Positions 18,979 to 27,435 of a stretch of DNA of 64,000 bases are shown here, one piece after another (within the stretch, counting starts at the first letter, position 1; each line of letters starts with the position of its first letter). Under the pieces are notes generated by a model that searched no databases, was not told the origin of the DNA, and saw only the letters and a list, made by a program, of their open reading frames with translations. Source of the DNA: Tahibacter aquaticus (GTDB taxonomy: Bacteria > Pseudomonadota > Gammaproteobacteria > Xanthomonadales > Rhodanobacteraceae); contig NZ_SNZH01000012.1 of assembly GCF_004363655.1 (NCBI RefSeq), positions 124,001 to 188,000 of the forward strand, in the 5' to 3' direction. The position numbers and the translations under genes were made by a program.

Positions 18979-21141
18979 TCAGCCATGCCCGGGGCCTGGA
19001 GGCGGATTCAGCGTCTGCAGCCGCAGGCGCTCGCAGAACTGCGCCGGCGATTCGGGCCGTCCTATGAAGAACCCCTGCAGCCGGTTGCAGCCCAGCGCGC
19101 GCAGCACGATCTGGTGGCGTTCGCTCTCCACGCCCTCGGCGACTACGTCGATGCCCAGGATATGCGCCATCGCAATGATGGCGCGCACGATCACCGCGTC
19201 GCGGGGGTCGCTGATCGCCTCGGTGACGAAACTGCGGTCGATCTTGATCACGTCGACCGGAAACACCTTGAGATAGCTCAAGGAACTGAAACCGGTGCCG
19301 AAGTCGTCGATAGCCACGCTGATGCCCATGGCGCGCAAGGCGTTCAAGGCTTCGCGCGAATCGGCGCGCTGCATCATCGACTCTGTCAGTTCCAGCTCCA
19401 GCCGGTGCGGCGGCAGGCCGCTGGCTGCCAGCGCTTCGCGCACGTCGTCGAGCAAGGTACCCGAGGCCAGCTGGCGTGCCGACACATTGATCGCCACGCA
19501 GGGCGGCTGCGGCGACAGCGCAACCCACTCCATCGCCATCTGCATGGCCTGCTGCAGCACCCAGCGGCCGACCAGCAGAATCAGGTCGGACTGCTCGGCC
19601 AGCGGCAGGAACTGGTCCGGCCCCAGCCGGCCACGCCGCGGATGCTCCCAGCGCGTCAGCGCTTCGGCACTGACCACCTGGCCACGCACGTCGACTATGG
19701 GCTGGAATTCCAGCAGCAGTTCACCACGCACCAGTGCATGGCGCAGCTCGCGCTCCAGCTCCAGCCGCTCCTGCACTTCGTGGTTCAGCGCGGGCGAATA
19801 GAAATCGATGGTGCCGCCGCCACGCTGGCCGGCCTGGTACATCGCCGTCTCGGCGTACTTGAGCAGGGTGGCGGCTTCGTCGGTGTCGCCCGGTGCCAGG
19901 CTCAGGCCGATCTGGCTGCCCAGGTAGAACTCCTGCTCGCCCACGCGATAGGGCTGGCGCAGCGCGGCCAGCAGGCGCTCGGCCAGCTGCGCCGCCGCGC
20001 CCATGGCATCGCGGTCGGCCACGGCCATGGCGAACTCGCTGCTGCCGCTGCAGGCCAGCACGGTGCCTTCGGGCATCACGCGCTGCATGCGGCCGACGGC
20101 GGCCTTCAAGGCCAGGTCGCCGATGTCGTGGCCGAGACTCTGATTGACCGCGCCCAGCCCGGTCAGGGTCAGCACCAGTACCGCCACCTGGCTGCCCTGG
20201 CGCAGCAGCGAGGGCAGCAGCTGGCGCACGGTTTCGATGAAGCGGCGCCGGTTCGGCAAGCCGGTGACGCTGTCGTGGCTGGCAACGAACTCCAGATGCT
20301 CCTGCACCAGCTTGCGCTCGATCGCATAGCGCAGCGCCCGGGCAAGATGCTGTCCGTCGCCGCGGCCCTTGACCACATAGTCCTGCGCACCGAGCTGGAT
20401 GGCGCGGATGGCGACGGTCTCGTCGTCGCGGCCGCTGAGCACCACCAGCGGCACGGCACCGGCCACCTGCAGCATCGCGCGCAAGGTCGGCAGGCCCTGC
20501 GAATCAGGCAGGCCAAGATCCAGCAGCACGGCGGCAAACCGCTGCAGTGCCAGCTGACGCAAGGCCTCGGCCAGGCTACCGGCGGTATGCAGGCTGTAGC
20601 GCGGCTCCACTTCGCGCAGCAGTTCGCCGACCAGGCGCGCGTCGCCGGGCTCGTCTTCCACCAGCAGCACCGGCACCGTATCGGCGCGGTTGCCGCTGCC
20701 TGCCGGCAAGGTGACGACGCTGAGCCAGAAATGGCCGATGCTCTGCATCACGCCGAGGAACTGGTCGATATCCAGCGGCTTGCGCACATAGCAGCAGGCA
20801 TAGGCATCGTAGGCGCGGCGCACGTCAGCCTCGGCGCCGGACTGGGTCAGCACCACTACCGGAATGCGCGCCAGGCCAGGTTCTTCCTTGATGCGCTCCA
20901 GCAGCTCGCGACCGTCCAGGCCCGGCAAGTTCAGATCGAGCAGGATCAGGTCCGGCAGCGGCTGGTGCGCATACGCGCCTGTCTGCTGCAGCATGGCCAA
21001 GGCCTGCTCGCCGTCGCAGGCGACGGTAAGCCGGTTCAGCAGCTTGGCCTGCTTGAGCATTTCTGCCGTCAGGCGGACATCGCCGGGGTTGTCCTCGACG
21101 AGCAGGATTTCCAACGGCCGTCCGGTAATTTCCTGGCCCAT
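18979..21141 (-). CDS. REC-REC-GGDEF-EAL protein, probable c-di-GMP phosphodiesterase
   Basis: The protein has 720 residues. Two receivers lead: the first has Asp69 in [10 protein letters not shown] and Lys121, the second has Asp208 in [16 protein letters not shown] domain (about 290-450) follows with its signature changed to SGSSEF, then an EAL domain with intact [33 protein letters not shown] and AEGVE. The likely activity is c-di-GMP hydrolysis controlled by phosphorylation of one or both receivers. The ATG at 21141 is taken as the first one before the receiver. The frame runs on to 21510 without domain content. It lies 90 bases upstream of the kinase gene in the same direction. Confidence 0.9.
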   Translation of the reverse strand: MGQEITGRPLEILLVEDNPGDVRLTAEMLKQAKLLNRLTVACDGEQALAMLQQTGAYAHQPLPDLILLDLNLPGLDGRELLERIKEEPGLARIPVVVLTQSGAEADVRRAYDAYACCYVRKPLDIDQFLGVMQSIGHFWLSVVTLPAGSGNRADTVPVLLVEDEPGDARLVGELLREVEPRYSLHTAGSLAEALRQLALQRFAAVLLDLGLPDSQGLPTLRAMLQVAGAVPLVVLSGRDDETVAIRAIQLGAQDYVVKGRGDGQHLARALRYAIERKLVQEHLEFVASHDSVTGLPNRRRFIETVRQLLPSLLRQGSQVAVLVLTLTGLGAVNQSLGHDIGDLALKAAVGRMQRVMPEGTVLACSGSSEFAMAVADRDAMGAAAQLAERLLAALRQPYRVGEQEFYLGSQIGLSLAPGDTDEAATLLKYAETAMYQAGQRGGGTIDFYSPALNHEVQERLELERELRHALVRGELLLEFQPIVDVRGQVVSAEALTRWEHPRRGRLGPDQFLPLAEQSDLILLVGRWVLQQAMQMAMEWVALSPQPPCVAINVSARQLASGTLLDDVREALAASGLPPHRLELELTESMMQRADSREALNALRAMGISVAIDDFGTGFSSLSYLKVFPVDVIKIDRSFVTEAISDPRDAVIVRAIIAMAHILGIDVVAEGVESERHQIVLRALGCNRLQGFFIGRPESPAQFCERLRLQTLNPPPGPGHG

Positions 21142-21500
21142 CGTCGATCCTGTCGTCGCTCCCAGCCCGTCAAACCATACGCCAACGAAGGTACGCCGAA
21201 TTAACAGCGATGTGTACTCGTAGCCATTGCACGGACTGGCCGCTTGTGCACTGCCAGCCGGCTTGCAATAGAGCCCTGCCCTCGCATTGCGCCGCAGAAC
21301 TACCGGGAAAACCCGCAAATAGAAATCGGAAAAACCCCCACGCCGGCAGCAATAACGCAAGGGACGCAAAACTAATGTAAACAAGTGCCGATTTCGGCAA
21401 ATGGTGTGCGTATGGCGCGGTAGATTCCGCAGGATTCGCTCCGGTATTGCGCCCCCTGCGGCGGCGCGGCCCCGACTATCGCCCCCTGCGGAGAAATTGC
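21142..21500. other. Divergent control region between two c-di-GMP genes
   Basis: This is about 360 bases between the REC-REC-GGDEF-EAL gene and the GAF-GGDEF gene. It is AT-richer than average around 21300-21400. It must hold both promoters, but no hexamer pair or operator stands out, and no coding frame in it has a ribosome site. Confidence 0.5.
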
Positions 21501-22529
21501 GTGAGTGCATCGCTGGCTGGCCGCAGCTCCGAGCGCCTGCTCGAGGTCATCCGTACCCAGACCGACATCGCCAAGCTCGGTCTGGACCTGGGCGGTGTGA
21601 TGGCGCTGGTGGCCGAGCGCGCCCAGGCATTGACCCAGGCCGTAGGCGCCGTCGTCGAACTGGCCGAAGACAGCGACATGGTCTACCGCGCTGCGACCGG
21701 CGTGGCGGAATCCCACCTGGGCATGCGCCTGGCGCAAGGCAACAGTCTGTCCGGCCTGTGCATACGCGAAGGCCAGCCGCTGCAATGCCCGGACGCGGAA
21801 ACCGATACGCGCGTCGACCGCGAAGCCTGCCGGCGCATCGGCCTGCGCTCGATGATCGTCGTGCCCTTGCGCCACCACGATGCTGTCGTCGGCGTGCTCA
21901 AGGTATTGTCGGAACGGCCCCAGGCCTTCGACGACGATGACCTGCACCTGCTCGGCCTGATGTCCGATCTGATCGCGGCCGCAATGTTCCATGCGGCCAA
22001 ATACGGCACCAGCGAGCTGTTCTATCTGGCCACCCACGACGGCCTGACCGGGCTGGCCAATCGCTCCCTGTTCCTGGAACGGCTGCGCCAGTGCCTGGCC
22101 CAGGCGCAGCGCGAGGAAAAGCATTTCGGCCTGCTCAATCTCGACATGGACGGACTCAAGCCGATCAACGACGTCTACGGCCACCGTGCCGGCGACGCCG
22201 CCATCCGCGAGCTGGCCCAGCGCATCAAACAGGCTTCGCGCGAGTCCGATACGGTCGCGCGCCTCGGCGGCGACGAATTCGGCGTGATCCTGTCGCGCGT
22301 GTCTGATCGCGACGGTGCCCTAGCCCATGCCCAGCGCCTGGCCCAGCAGATCGTCAAACCGTTCGAATTCGAGCGCCAGGAAATTGCCCTGGATGCGAGC
22401 ATCGGCGTCGCCGTATTCCCCAACGACGGCGCCGAGCTGGATACCTTGCTCGATCGCGCCGACCAGTCCATGTACCTGACCAAGCGCGCGAAGAAGCCGG
22501 CCGGCGCGCGCAGCGGGCGCGGCGAATAG
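21501..22529 (+). CDS. GAF-GGDEF diguanylate cyclase
   Basis: The protein has 342 residues from a GTG at 21501 with GGAG upstream. The frame extends to an ATG at 21447, but the added residues are low-quality Arg/Pro sequence. A GAF sensor (residues 20-165) leads to a GGDEF domain with the intact motif at 256-260. RESD at 247-250 is the RxxD inhibitory site that lets c-di-GMP feed back. It should therefore make c-di-GMP from two GTP. The signal sensed by GAF is unknown. It is divergent from an EAL-type enzyme, a balanced synthesis/degradation arrangement. Confidence 0.92.
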   Translation: MSASLAGRSSERLLEVIRTQTDIAKLGLDLGGVMALVAERAQALTQAVGAVVELAEDSDMVYRAATGVAESHLGMRLAQGNSLSGLCIREGQPLQCPDAETDTRVDREACRRIGLRSMIVVPLRHHDAVVGVLKVLSERPQAFDDDDLHLLGLMSDLIAAAMFHAAKYGTSELFYLATHDGLTGLANRSLFLERLRQCLAQAQREEKHFGLLNLDMDGLKPINDVYGHRAGDAAIRELAQRIKQASRESDTVARLGGDEFGVILSRVSDRDGALAHAQRLAQQIVKPFEFERQEIALDASIGVAVFPNDGAELDTLLDRADQSMYLTKRAKKPAGARSGRGE

Positions 22530-22636
22530 ACCGCGCCGAATCGCCGAGGCTGCGGTAAAACGCCGGGCCGGAGCGCTGCGGTGGCACGCTCAGAGATCCA
22601 CGCGGCTCAGCACGAAGTCGCTGTCCGCCGGCGCGG

Positions 22637-23941
22637 CTAAAAACCGGTCGCGGCCACGGGCTCGCCACGCTTGATCGTCATGCGCAGGCGCGTGGTGTTG
22701 TGGATGTCAGCCAGCGGATCGGCGTCGAGCACGATCAGGTTCGCCAGCTTGCCGACCTCCACGCTGCCCTGGTCGTCCAGGCCAAGCGCTGCCGCACCGT
22801 CGCGGGTGGCGGCGACAATGGCCTGCTGCGGCGTGAAGCCGGCCAGCTCCACCAGCAGGGCGAGTTCCGCATGCGTATTCGGCAGGCCGCCCTCGTCGCG
22901 GGATTCGAACCAATCGGTGCCGGTGGTCACGCGCACGCCGGCGGCACGCGCCAGGCGCGTCGCCTGTGCCCCCCAGGCCAGGGCTGCGTCGGTCCAGGCG
23001 GTTTCCAGCCGGCCCGGCGCAAAATCCTTCATCGATTTATAAATATACAAGGTTGCATCAAGGAAAACGCCGCGTTCGGCCATGTCGCGATACAGCGCCA
23101 GCAAGCGCGGATGATCGGCTGGCACCTTGTCCCAGGGCGCTTTGGTGCGCTGGGAGTAATCGTCGGGCACCGTGTCCACTGCTTCCCAGATCAGATACGG
23201 CGCATGCGCCAGCGAGCCGACGCCGGCCTTGACCAGATCGCCGGGCCGCGCCGGAAACACGGTTGCGTGCGCCGTCGTCTGCATGCCCTGGGCGCGCGCT
23301 TCGCGCAGGATCGCGCGCACCTGCCTGGCATCGAGATCGGCATATACCTTGAGATTCTTCGCGCCGGTACCGCGCGCCTGCGCCACCGCCAGGCGCAGGT
23401 CGGTACCGGCGTCGATCTGCCGGCCCCAGGGCGCCTGGCCGGGTACGCGGCCCGGCGACATGGTGCTGGTCGGGTCGTTGCGGAACACATCCGGCCCGCC
23501 GAACAGCGCACTGTAGACCAGGTCCGGCCCCAGCCATTCGCGTACCGCAATCGCACGTTCCAGTTCGCCGAGCGAACGCGTGTCTCCGGCCAGGTCGCGC
23601 ACGGCGGTCACGCCGCCGCGCAAGGCCGCGCGCAGGATGCGCTCGCCCTTGCGCGGGTCGGCGAAGTTGCTCACGTGCACATGCGTGTCGATGAGTCCGG
23701 GCATGACCCAGGTTCCGGCAAGGTCGATGCGCGTCCAGCGCGCACCGGCGGCGGGCCGGCTGCCCTGGCCGTCGATGGCGACGATGCGGCCATCGCGCAC
23801 CAGCATCGACTGCACCGGCCGCGCCACCGCGCCGCTGCCGTCGATCAGCTGGAAACCGGTGAGTTCCAGCCATTCCTCGGCAAGTGCCGGCGCCGGCAAC
23901 GCCGCCAGCAGCAGCACGAAACACGCCATCAGACCTTTCAT
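22637..23941 (-). CDS. Exported amidohydrolase family protein
   Basis: The protein has 434 residues with a signal peptide (ACFVLLLAALPAPALA, cleavage near residue 21), so it acts in the periplasm. It belongs to the metal-dependent imidazolonepropionase/prolidase-like branch. HVH is at residues 87-89 after PGLID, a histidine is in TTAHATVFP, another is in LAHAPYL, and the late aspartate is in TTGTDWFESRDEGG. Relatives hydrolyse cyclic amides or dipeptides, and the substrate here is not predictable. It is divergent from a small lipoprotein gene. Confidence 0.85.
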   Translation of the reverse strand: MKGLMACFVLLLAALPAPALAEEWLELTGFQLIDGSGAVARPVQSMLVRDGRIVAIDGQGSRPAAGARWTRIDLAGTWVMPGLIDTHVHVSNFADPRKGERILRAALRGGVTAVRDLAGDTRSLGELERAIAVREWLGPDLVYSALFGGPDVFRNDPTSTMSPGRVPGQAPWGRQIDAGTDLRLAVAQARGTGAKNLKVYADLDARQVRAILREARAQGMQTTAHATVFPARPGDLVKAGVGSLAHAPYLIWEAVDTVPDDYSQRTKAPWDKVPADHPRLLALYRDMAERGVFLDATLYIYKSMKDFAPGRLETAWTDAALAWGAQATRLARAAGVRVTTGTDWFESRDEGGLPNTHAELALLVELAGFTPQQAIVAATRDGAAALGLDDQGSVEVGKLANLIVLDADPLADIHNTTRLRMTIKRGEPVAATGF

Positions 23942-24064
23942 CGATTCCTCTCGCCTCGCCTGTCCGGGCCGGTTCTAGCATGTGGCGCGGCAACGCGCAG
24001 CACGCGCTGCAGCATGTTGCGGAAATTGCTAACCTGGCCGCCAATTCCACATGTGAGCATCGCC

Positions 24065-24466
24065 ATGCCGCACCGCCTCGCCCTGATCGCCTGCCTTGGC
24101 CTGTCGCTTGCCGCCTGCAGCGGCGTACGCGTCGCGTCCTGCAACCAGACACTGGTGCAGGACGTACTGTTCTTCGGCCTCTCCACCCCCAGCGGCGGGC
24201 AGATCAGCGCCGAGCAATGGCAAGGCTTTCTGCGTAGCGAAGTCACGCCGCGCTTCCCGGCCGGGCTCAGCGTGGTCGACGCTGCCGGCCAGTGGCGCGG
24301 CAACGACGGCGGCATCGTGCAGGAGAACTCCAAGGTGCTGACCCTGGCGCATGCGGACGACAAGCCCAGCGAAGCGGCAGTACAGGCCATCATGGACGCC
24401 TACAAGCAGCAGTTCGAACAGGAAGCTGTGATGCGCCTGAAACAGCGTGCCTGCGCCAGTTTCTGA
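24065..24466 (+). CDS. DUF3574-like lipoprotein
   Basis: The protein has 133 residues. The leader ends in the lipobox LAAC (Cys19), so it is a predicted lipoprotein. The remainder resembles DUF3574, a family of small envelope proteins without assigned function, with FGLSTPSGGQIS, FLRSEVTPRFPAGLSV and GIVQENSKVL typical of it. A GTG twelve bases upstream is an alternative start. It appears monocistronic. Confidence 0.8.
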   Translation: MPHRLALIACLGLSLAACSGVRVASCNQTLVQDVLFFGLSTPSGGQISAEQWQGFLRSEVTPRFPAGLSVVDAAGQWRGNDGGIVQENSKVLTLAHADDKPSEAAVQAIMDAYKQQFEQEAVMRLKQRACASF

Positions 24467-24610
24467 AAGCGACCGATGCAGGGGGTTCGCGGCGAAATCC
24501 GTCCGGAATCTTTTACCACTTAAAAACCACGCCGCCAGGCACTACCGGCCTTGACGGCAGCGCCGGATTCCCAGGCAACAGCGCATCGGCATGCTGAAAC
24601 GACGCCGCGC

Positions 24611-24675
24611 TTGACAGCGCCACGACCGGCCGTTAATTTCCATAACCAATAAGTTATGTAACGATCAGGTTATGC
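24611..24675 (+). promoter_or_regulatory. Promoter and palindromic operator of the ArsR gene
   Basis: TTGACA (24611-24616) and TAATTT (24634-24639) are 17 bases apart, a good sigma-70 promoter. Immediately downstream is the inverted repeat CATAAC-N6-GTTATG (24641-24658), with another GGTTATG at 24669-24675 one base before the start codon. The position over the transcription start and the AT-rich palindrome fit autorepression by the ArsR-type regulator that follows. Confidence 0.65.
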
Positions 24676-24676
24676 A

Positions 24677-25039
24677 ATGAACAGCGCCCGTCTCGATGCC
24701 ACTTTCGCCGCGCTCGCCGATCCGACCCGGCGCGCCATCCTCGCCCGCCTGGCCCTGGGCGAAGCCTCGGTCGGCGAACTGACCGAACCGTTTGCGATGA
24801 GCCAGCCGGCCATTTCCAAGCACCTCAAGGTGCTCGAACTGGCCGGCCTGATCAGCCGTGGCCGCGATGCCCAGCGCCGCCCCTGCCGCATCGAGGCCGC
24901 CCCGCTGGCCGACGCGAACGCCTGGCTGGAGGAGTACCGCCAGCTCTGGGAAACCCGCTTTGCCAACCTCGACGCCTTGCTGGAAGAACTGAAGGCCGCC
25001 GAGAAGAAACCTGTCCGCCGCAAATCCCGCCCATCCTGA
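24677..25039 (+). CDS. ArsR-family transcriptional repressor
   Basis: The protein has 120 residues and a winged helix of the ArsR/SmtB type. It opens LDATFAALADPTRRAILARL, and the recognition helix is in FAMSQPAISKHLKVLELAGLI. No metal-binding cysteine pair is seen in the ELCVC position, which instead reads SVGELTEP. It belongs to the metal-independent subgroup that is almost always followed by an SRPBCC protein, as here, eleven bases downstream. It likely represses this two-gene operon through the palindromes upstream. Confidence 0.92.
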   Translation: MNSARLDATFAALADPTRRAILARLALGEASVGELTEPFAMSQPAISKHLKVLELAGLISRGRDAQRRPCRIEAAPLADANAWLEEYRQLWETRFANLDALLEELKAAEKKPVRRKSRPS

Positions 25040-25050
25040 AGGAGTACGCC

Positions 25051-25563
25051 ATGCAAGGTTCCGGAACACTGACCCTGACCACCCCCGGCCCGCGCGAAGT
25101 GCGCATGACGCGCGTGTTCGATGCGCCGCGCCGGCTTGTCTTCGCTGCACTGAGCCAGGCCGAACTGCTCAAGCGCTGGTTCTCCGGCCCGCCGGGCTGG
25201 AACCTGGCCGTGTGCGAGATCGACGCGCGCCAGGGCGGCAAATACCGCTATGTCTGGCATGGCAGCAACGGCGAGGTAATGGGCATGGGCGGCACGATCG
25301 AGGAATTCGTCGCGCCCGAATTCATGGTCAGCAGCGAGAAATTCGACCAGCCCTGGTACGAGGGTTCGGCCACGTCCCGCATCGAGCTGAGCGAAACCGG
25401 CGGACGGACGACGCTGACCCTGACCGTGCAATACGATTCCGAGCAGATTCGCGACGCCGTGCTGAAATTCCCCATGGCCCAGGGCGTCGAAATGGGTTAC
25501 GACAACCTGGCGGCCTGGATGGCCAGCGCCGAGGGCGAGGCCGCCCTGGCCCAGCTGGGCTGA
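25051..25563 (+). CDS. SRPBCC (AHSA1-type) domain protein
   Basis: The protein has 170 residues and a START/AHSA1-like ligand-binding fold. The typical opening is RVFDAPRRLVFAALSQAELLKRWF, followed by GPPGWNLAVCEID, GGKYRYVW and EEFVAPEF. AAGGAG precedes the ATG. It is cotranscribed with the ArsR-type regulator. Such pairs are widespread, and the SRPBCC partner is thought to bind a hydrophobic ligand, but no reaction is established. Confidence 0.9.
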   Translation: MQGSGTLTLTTPGPREVRMTRVFDAPRRLVFAALSQAELLKRWFSGPPGWNLAVCEIDARQGGKYRYVWHGSNGEVMGMGGTIEEFVAPEFMVSSEKFDQPWYEGSATSRIELSETGGRTTLTLTVQYDSEQIRDAVLKFPMAQGVEMGYDNLAAWMASAEGEAALAQLG

Positions 25564-25572
25564 ACCCGCCCC

Positions 25573-25602
25573 GCCGGCGCGTCCGTGCGCGCCGGCTTTT
25601 TT
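25573..25602 (+). terminator. Rho-independent terminator after the ArsR/SRPBCC operon
   Basis: The stem GCCGGCGCG / CGCGCCGGC with a six-base loop is followed by six T residues on the plus strand. Confidence 0.9.
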
Positions 25603-25623
25603 CATTGATACCGGAGTTCACTC

Positions 25624-26049
25624 ATGCATGAATCTCCTCTTCCACTTCGTATCCTGCGCAGCACAGGCGCCGTGTTCGCCGGCCTGCTCGCCACCGTGCT
25701 GCTGTCGGTTGCCACCGACGCGGCGCTGCAGGCCAGCGGCCTGTTTCCCCGCGAGGGCAGCCGCATGACTGCAGCCCTGTTTGCGCTCGCCCTCGCTTAC
25801 CGCATCGTCTACGGCGCTGTCGGCGGCTATGTCGCCGCCTGGCTGGCGCCGCGGCGGCCGCTGCTGCACGGCCTGGTGCTGGGCAGCATCGGTCTTTTGC
25901 TCAGCCTGCTCGGCCTAGTCGCCACCTGGGGTAAGGAAAGCGAATACGGGCCGATGTGGTATCCGCTGCTGCTGGTGCTGATCGCGGTGCCCAGCACCTG
26001 GCTGGGCGCACGCCTGCGCAGCGCGCTGGCGACACAGGTGCAGCCGTGA
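25624..26049 (+). CDS. Small inner-membrane protein of unknown function
   Basis: The protein has 141 residues. Four hydrophobic segments are visible (about 15-35, 52-75, 80-100 and 108-128), so it is a multi-pass membrane protein. I do not recognise a family with an assigned function. The stop overlaps the GTG start of the next gene (GTGA), which suggests joint translation with the AlkD-like glycosylase, although a functional link is not obvious. Confidence 0.75.
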   Translation: MHESPLPLRILRSTGAVFAGLLATVLLSVATDAALQASGLFPREGSRMTAALFALALAYRIVYGAVGGYVAAWLAPRRPLLHGLVLGSIGLLLSLLGLVATWGKESEYGPMWYPLLLVLIAVPSTWLGARLRSALATQVQP

Positions 26050-26819
26050 AGCGCGCCGCCTCCAGCGAAGCAGCACTCCGGCGCAAACGGCCGGCAGCGA
26101 CGGCCGCCGTGCCCGCGCTCGCGACACGCTGCGCCGAGGCCGTCGCCGCGCTGAAAAGCCACGCCGATCCGGCCGCACGCGACGGCATGCGGCGCTACGC
26201 CATTCCCAACGACAAGGCGTTCGGCGTGTCCATGCGCGACGTGCAAGCCGTCGCCAAGACGCTGGGCCGCGACCACGCCCTGGCCGAGGCGCTATGGCAG
26301 ACCGACTTGTACGACGCGCGCATGCTGGCCTGCTATATCGACGATCCGGCTGCCGTGACGCCGGCGCAGATGGATCGCTGGATGGCCAGCGTCGACAACT
26401 GGGCGCATTGCGATACCCCCTGCTTCGTGCTGTTCGACCGCACGCCGCATGCCTGGAAAAAAGTGCAGCAATGGGCCGGAAAACGCGAGGAATTCGTCAA
26501 GCGCGGTGCCTTCGCCCTGCTCGCCAGCCTGACCGTGCACGACAAGCAGGCACCCGACGAAAACTACCTGCACGGCCTGGACTTGATCGAACAGGCCGCC
26601 GGCGACGAACGCAATTTCGTCAAGAAGGCGGTGAACTGGGCCTTGCGCTCCATTGGCAAGCGCAATTCGAAATTGCATGCCGCGGCGGTCGCGGTCGCGC
26701 AGCGGCTGGCCGCATTGCCGGAAGCAACGCCGCGCTGGATCGGCAAGGACGCGCTGCGCGAATTGAACAGCGCGGCGGTGAAATCGCGGCTGGCGGCCAA
26801 GTCGCGCAAAGCCATCTAA
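26046..26819 (+). CDS. AlkD-like DNA alkylation repair protein
   Basis: The protein has 257 residues from the GTG at 26046, which overlaps the previous stop. The frame runs 30 codons further up without similarity. It has HEAT-like helical repeats of the AlkD family: AIPNDKAFGVSMRDVQAVAK, LYDARMLACYIDDP and NWAHCDTPCFVLFDR. The family excises bulky or cationic alkylated bases such as 3-methyl- and 7-methylpurines. The Trp/Asp catalytic region is seen around MASVDNWAHCD and RDAL-like helices. NFVKKAVNWALRSIGKRN is also characteristic. Confidence 0.88.
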   Translation: MKRAASSEAALRRKRPAATAAVPALATRCAEAVAALKSHADPAARDGMRRYAIPNDKAFGVSMRDVQAVAKTLGRDHALAEALWQTDLYDARMLACYIDDPAAVTPAQMDRWMASVDNWAHCDTPCFVLFDRTPHAWKKVQQWAGKREEFVKRGAFALLASLTVHDKQAPDENYLHGLDLIEQAAGDERNFVKKAVNWALRSIGKRNSKLHAAAVAVAQRLAALPEATPRWIGKDALRELNSAAVKSRLAAKSRKAI

Positions 26820-26898
26820 TGCGCCGTCGCACATCCACGATAGCGCCGCCGTGACGAAGCCTGCACGACGGGCGCCGCCAGCGCCGCGCCGGCACCCA

Positions 26899-27435
26899 CT
26901 ACGCGGATGCGACGAGGGTACGCAATTCGCGCTCGATCGCGAACACGTGCGCATCCTCGCTGCCCAGCTCGCGCAGGGCTTCAGCCAGTTTGAACAGATA
27001 CTCGCTGTTGGCGCCGCTGGGCCCGGCCGAGGCGGCGATATGCCGCGCAATCTCGCCTTCGCTCGCGGCGCCGAGAAAGGCTTCGTTGCCGGGGTTGGCC
27101 ACATACACCACGCCGTCGACGCGGCTACCGTCGTCGAAACAGAATTCCACCACCTCGCGCACGTAGCCGTTCTTCTCGCGATGATCCAGGTGGGCGAATA
27201 CGTCAGGCGTGATGCGGTAAGCCATGCCGCGGCACACCGCCTCGGCCTGCGCCACCAGGGTCACGACACGGCCCGGCGCCTGCGGCGTGCCGCGGTGATC
27301 GTGCGAGCCCTGCCAGAACCGCCGCACCCAGCCGTGGATCTGGGCCGGCTGCCGCTGCAGATAGGGAAAATCCACTTTGTAGATCAGCGAGCCGTAGCCG
27401 AAAAGCCACAGCGGCACAGGCACCGCTTCGCTCAT
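26899..27435 (-). CDS. ChaC-like gamma-glutamylcyclotransferase
   Basis: The protein has 178 residues. The glycine-rich FGYGSLIYK is at residues 12-20, and the catalytic glutamate is Glu87 in DHREKNGY. Both match ChaC enzymes that cleave the gamma-glutamyl bond of glutathione to give 5-oxoproline and Cys-Gly. VYVANPGNEAFLG is also typical. Its start overlaps the stop of the upstream double hydrolase (ATGA), so the two are coupled. The frame extends further up inside that gene, but the homologous start is the ATG at 27435. Confidence 0.92.
   Translation of the reverse strand: MSEAVPVPLWLFGYGSLIYKVDFPYLQRQPAQIHGWVRRFWQGSHDHRGTPQAPGRVVTLVAQAEAVCRGMAYRITPDVFAHLDHREKNGYVREVVEFCFDDGSRVDGVVYVANPGNEAFLGAASEGEIARHIAASAGPSGANSEYLFKLAEALRELGSEDAHVFAIERELRTLVASA

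Noticed and set aside
18178-21204. 1008-codon plus-strand open frame
   Set aside because: It is opposite the histidine kinase and the REC-REC-GGDEF-EAL gene. Its composition is typical of antisense frames in high-GC genomes.
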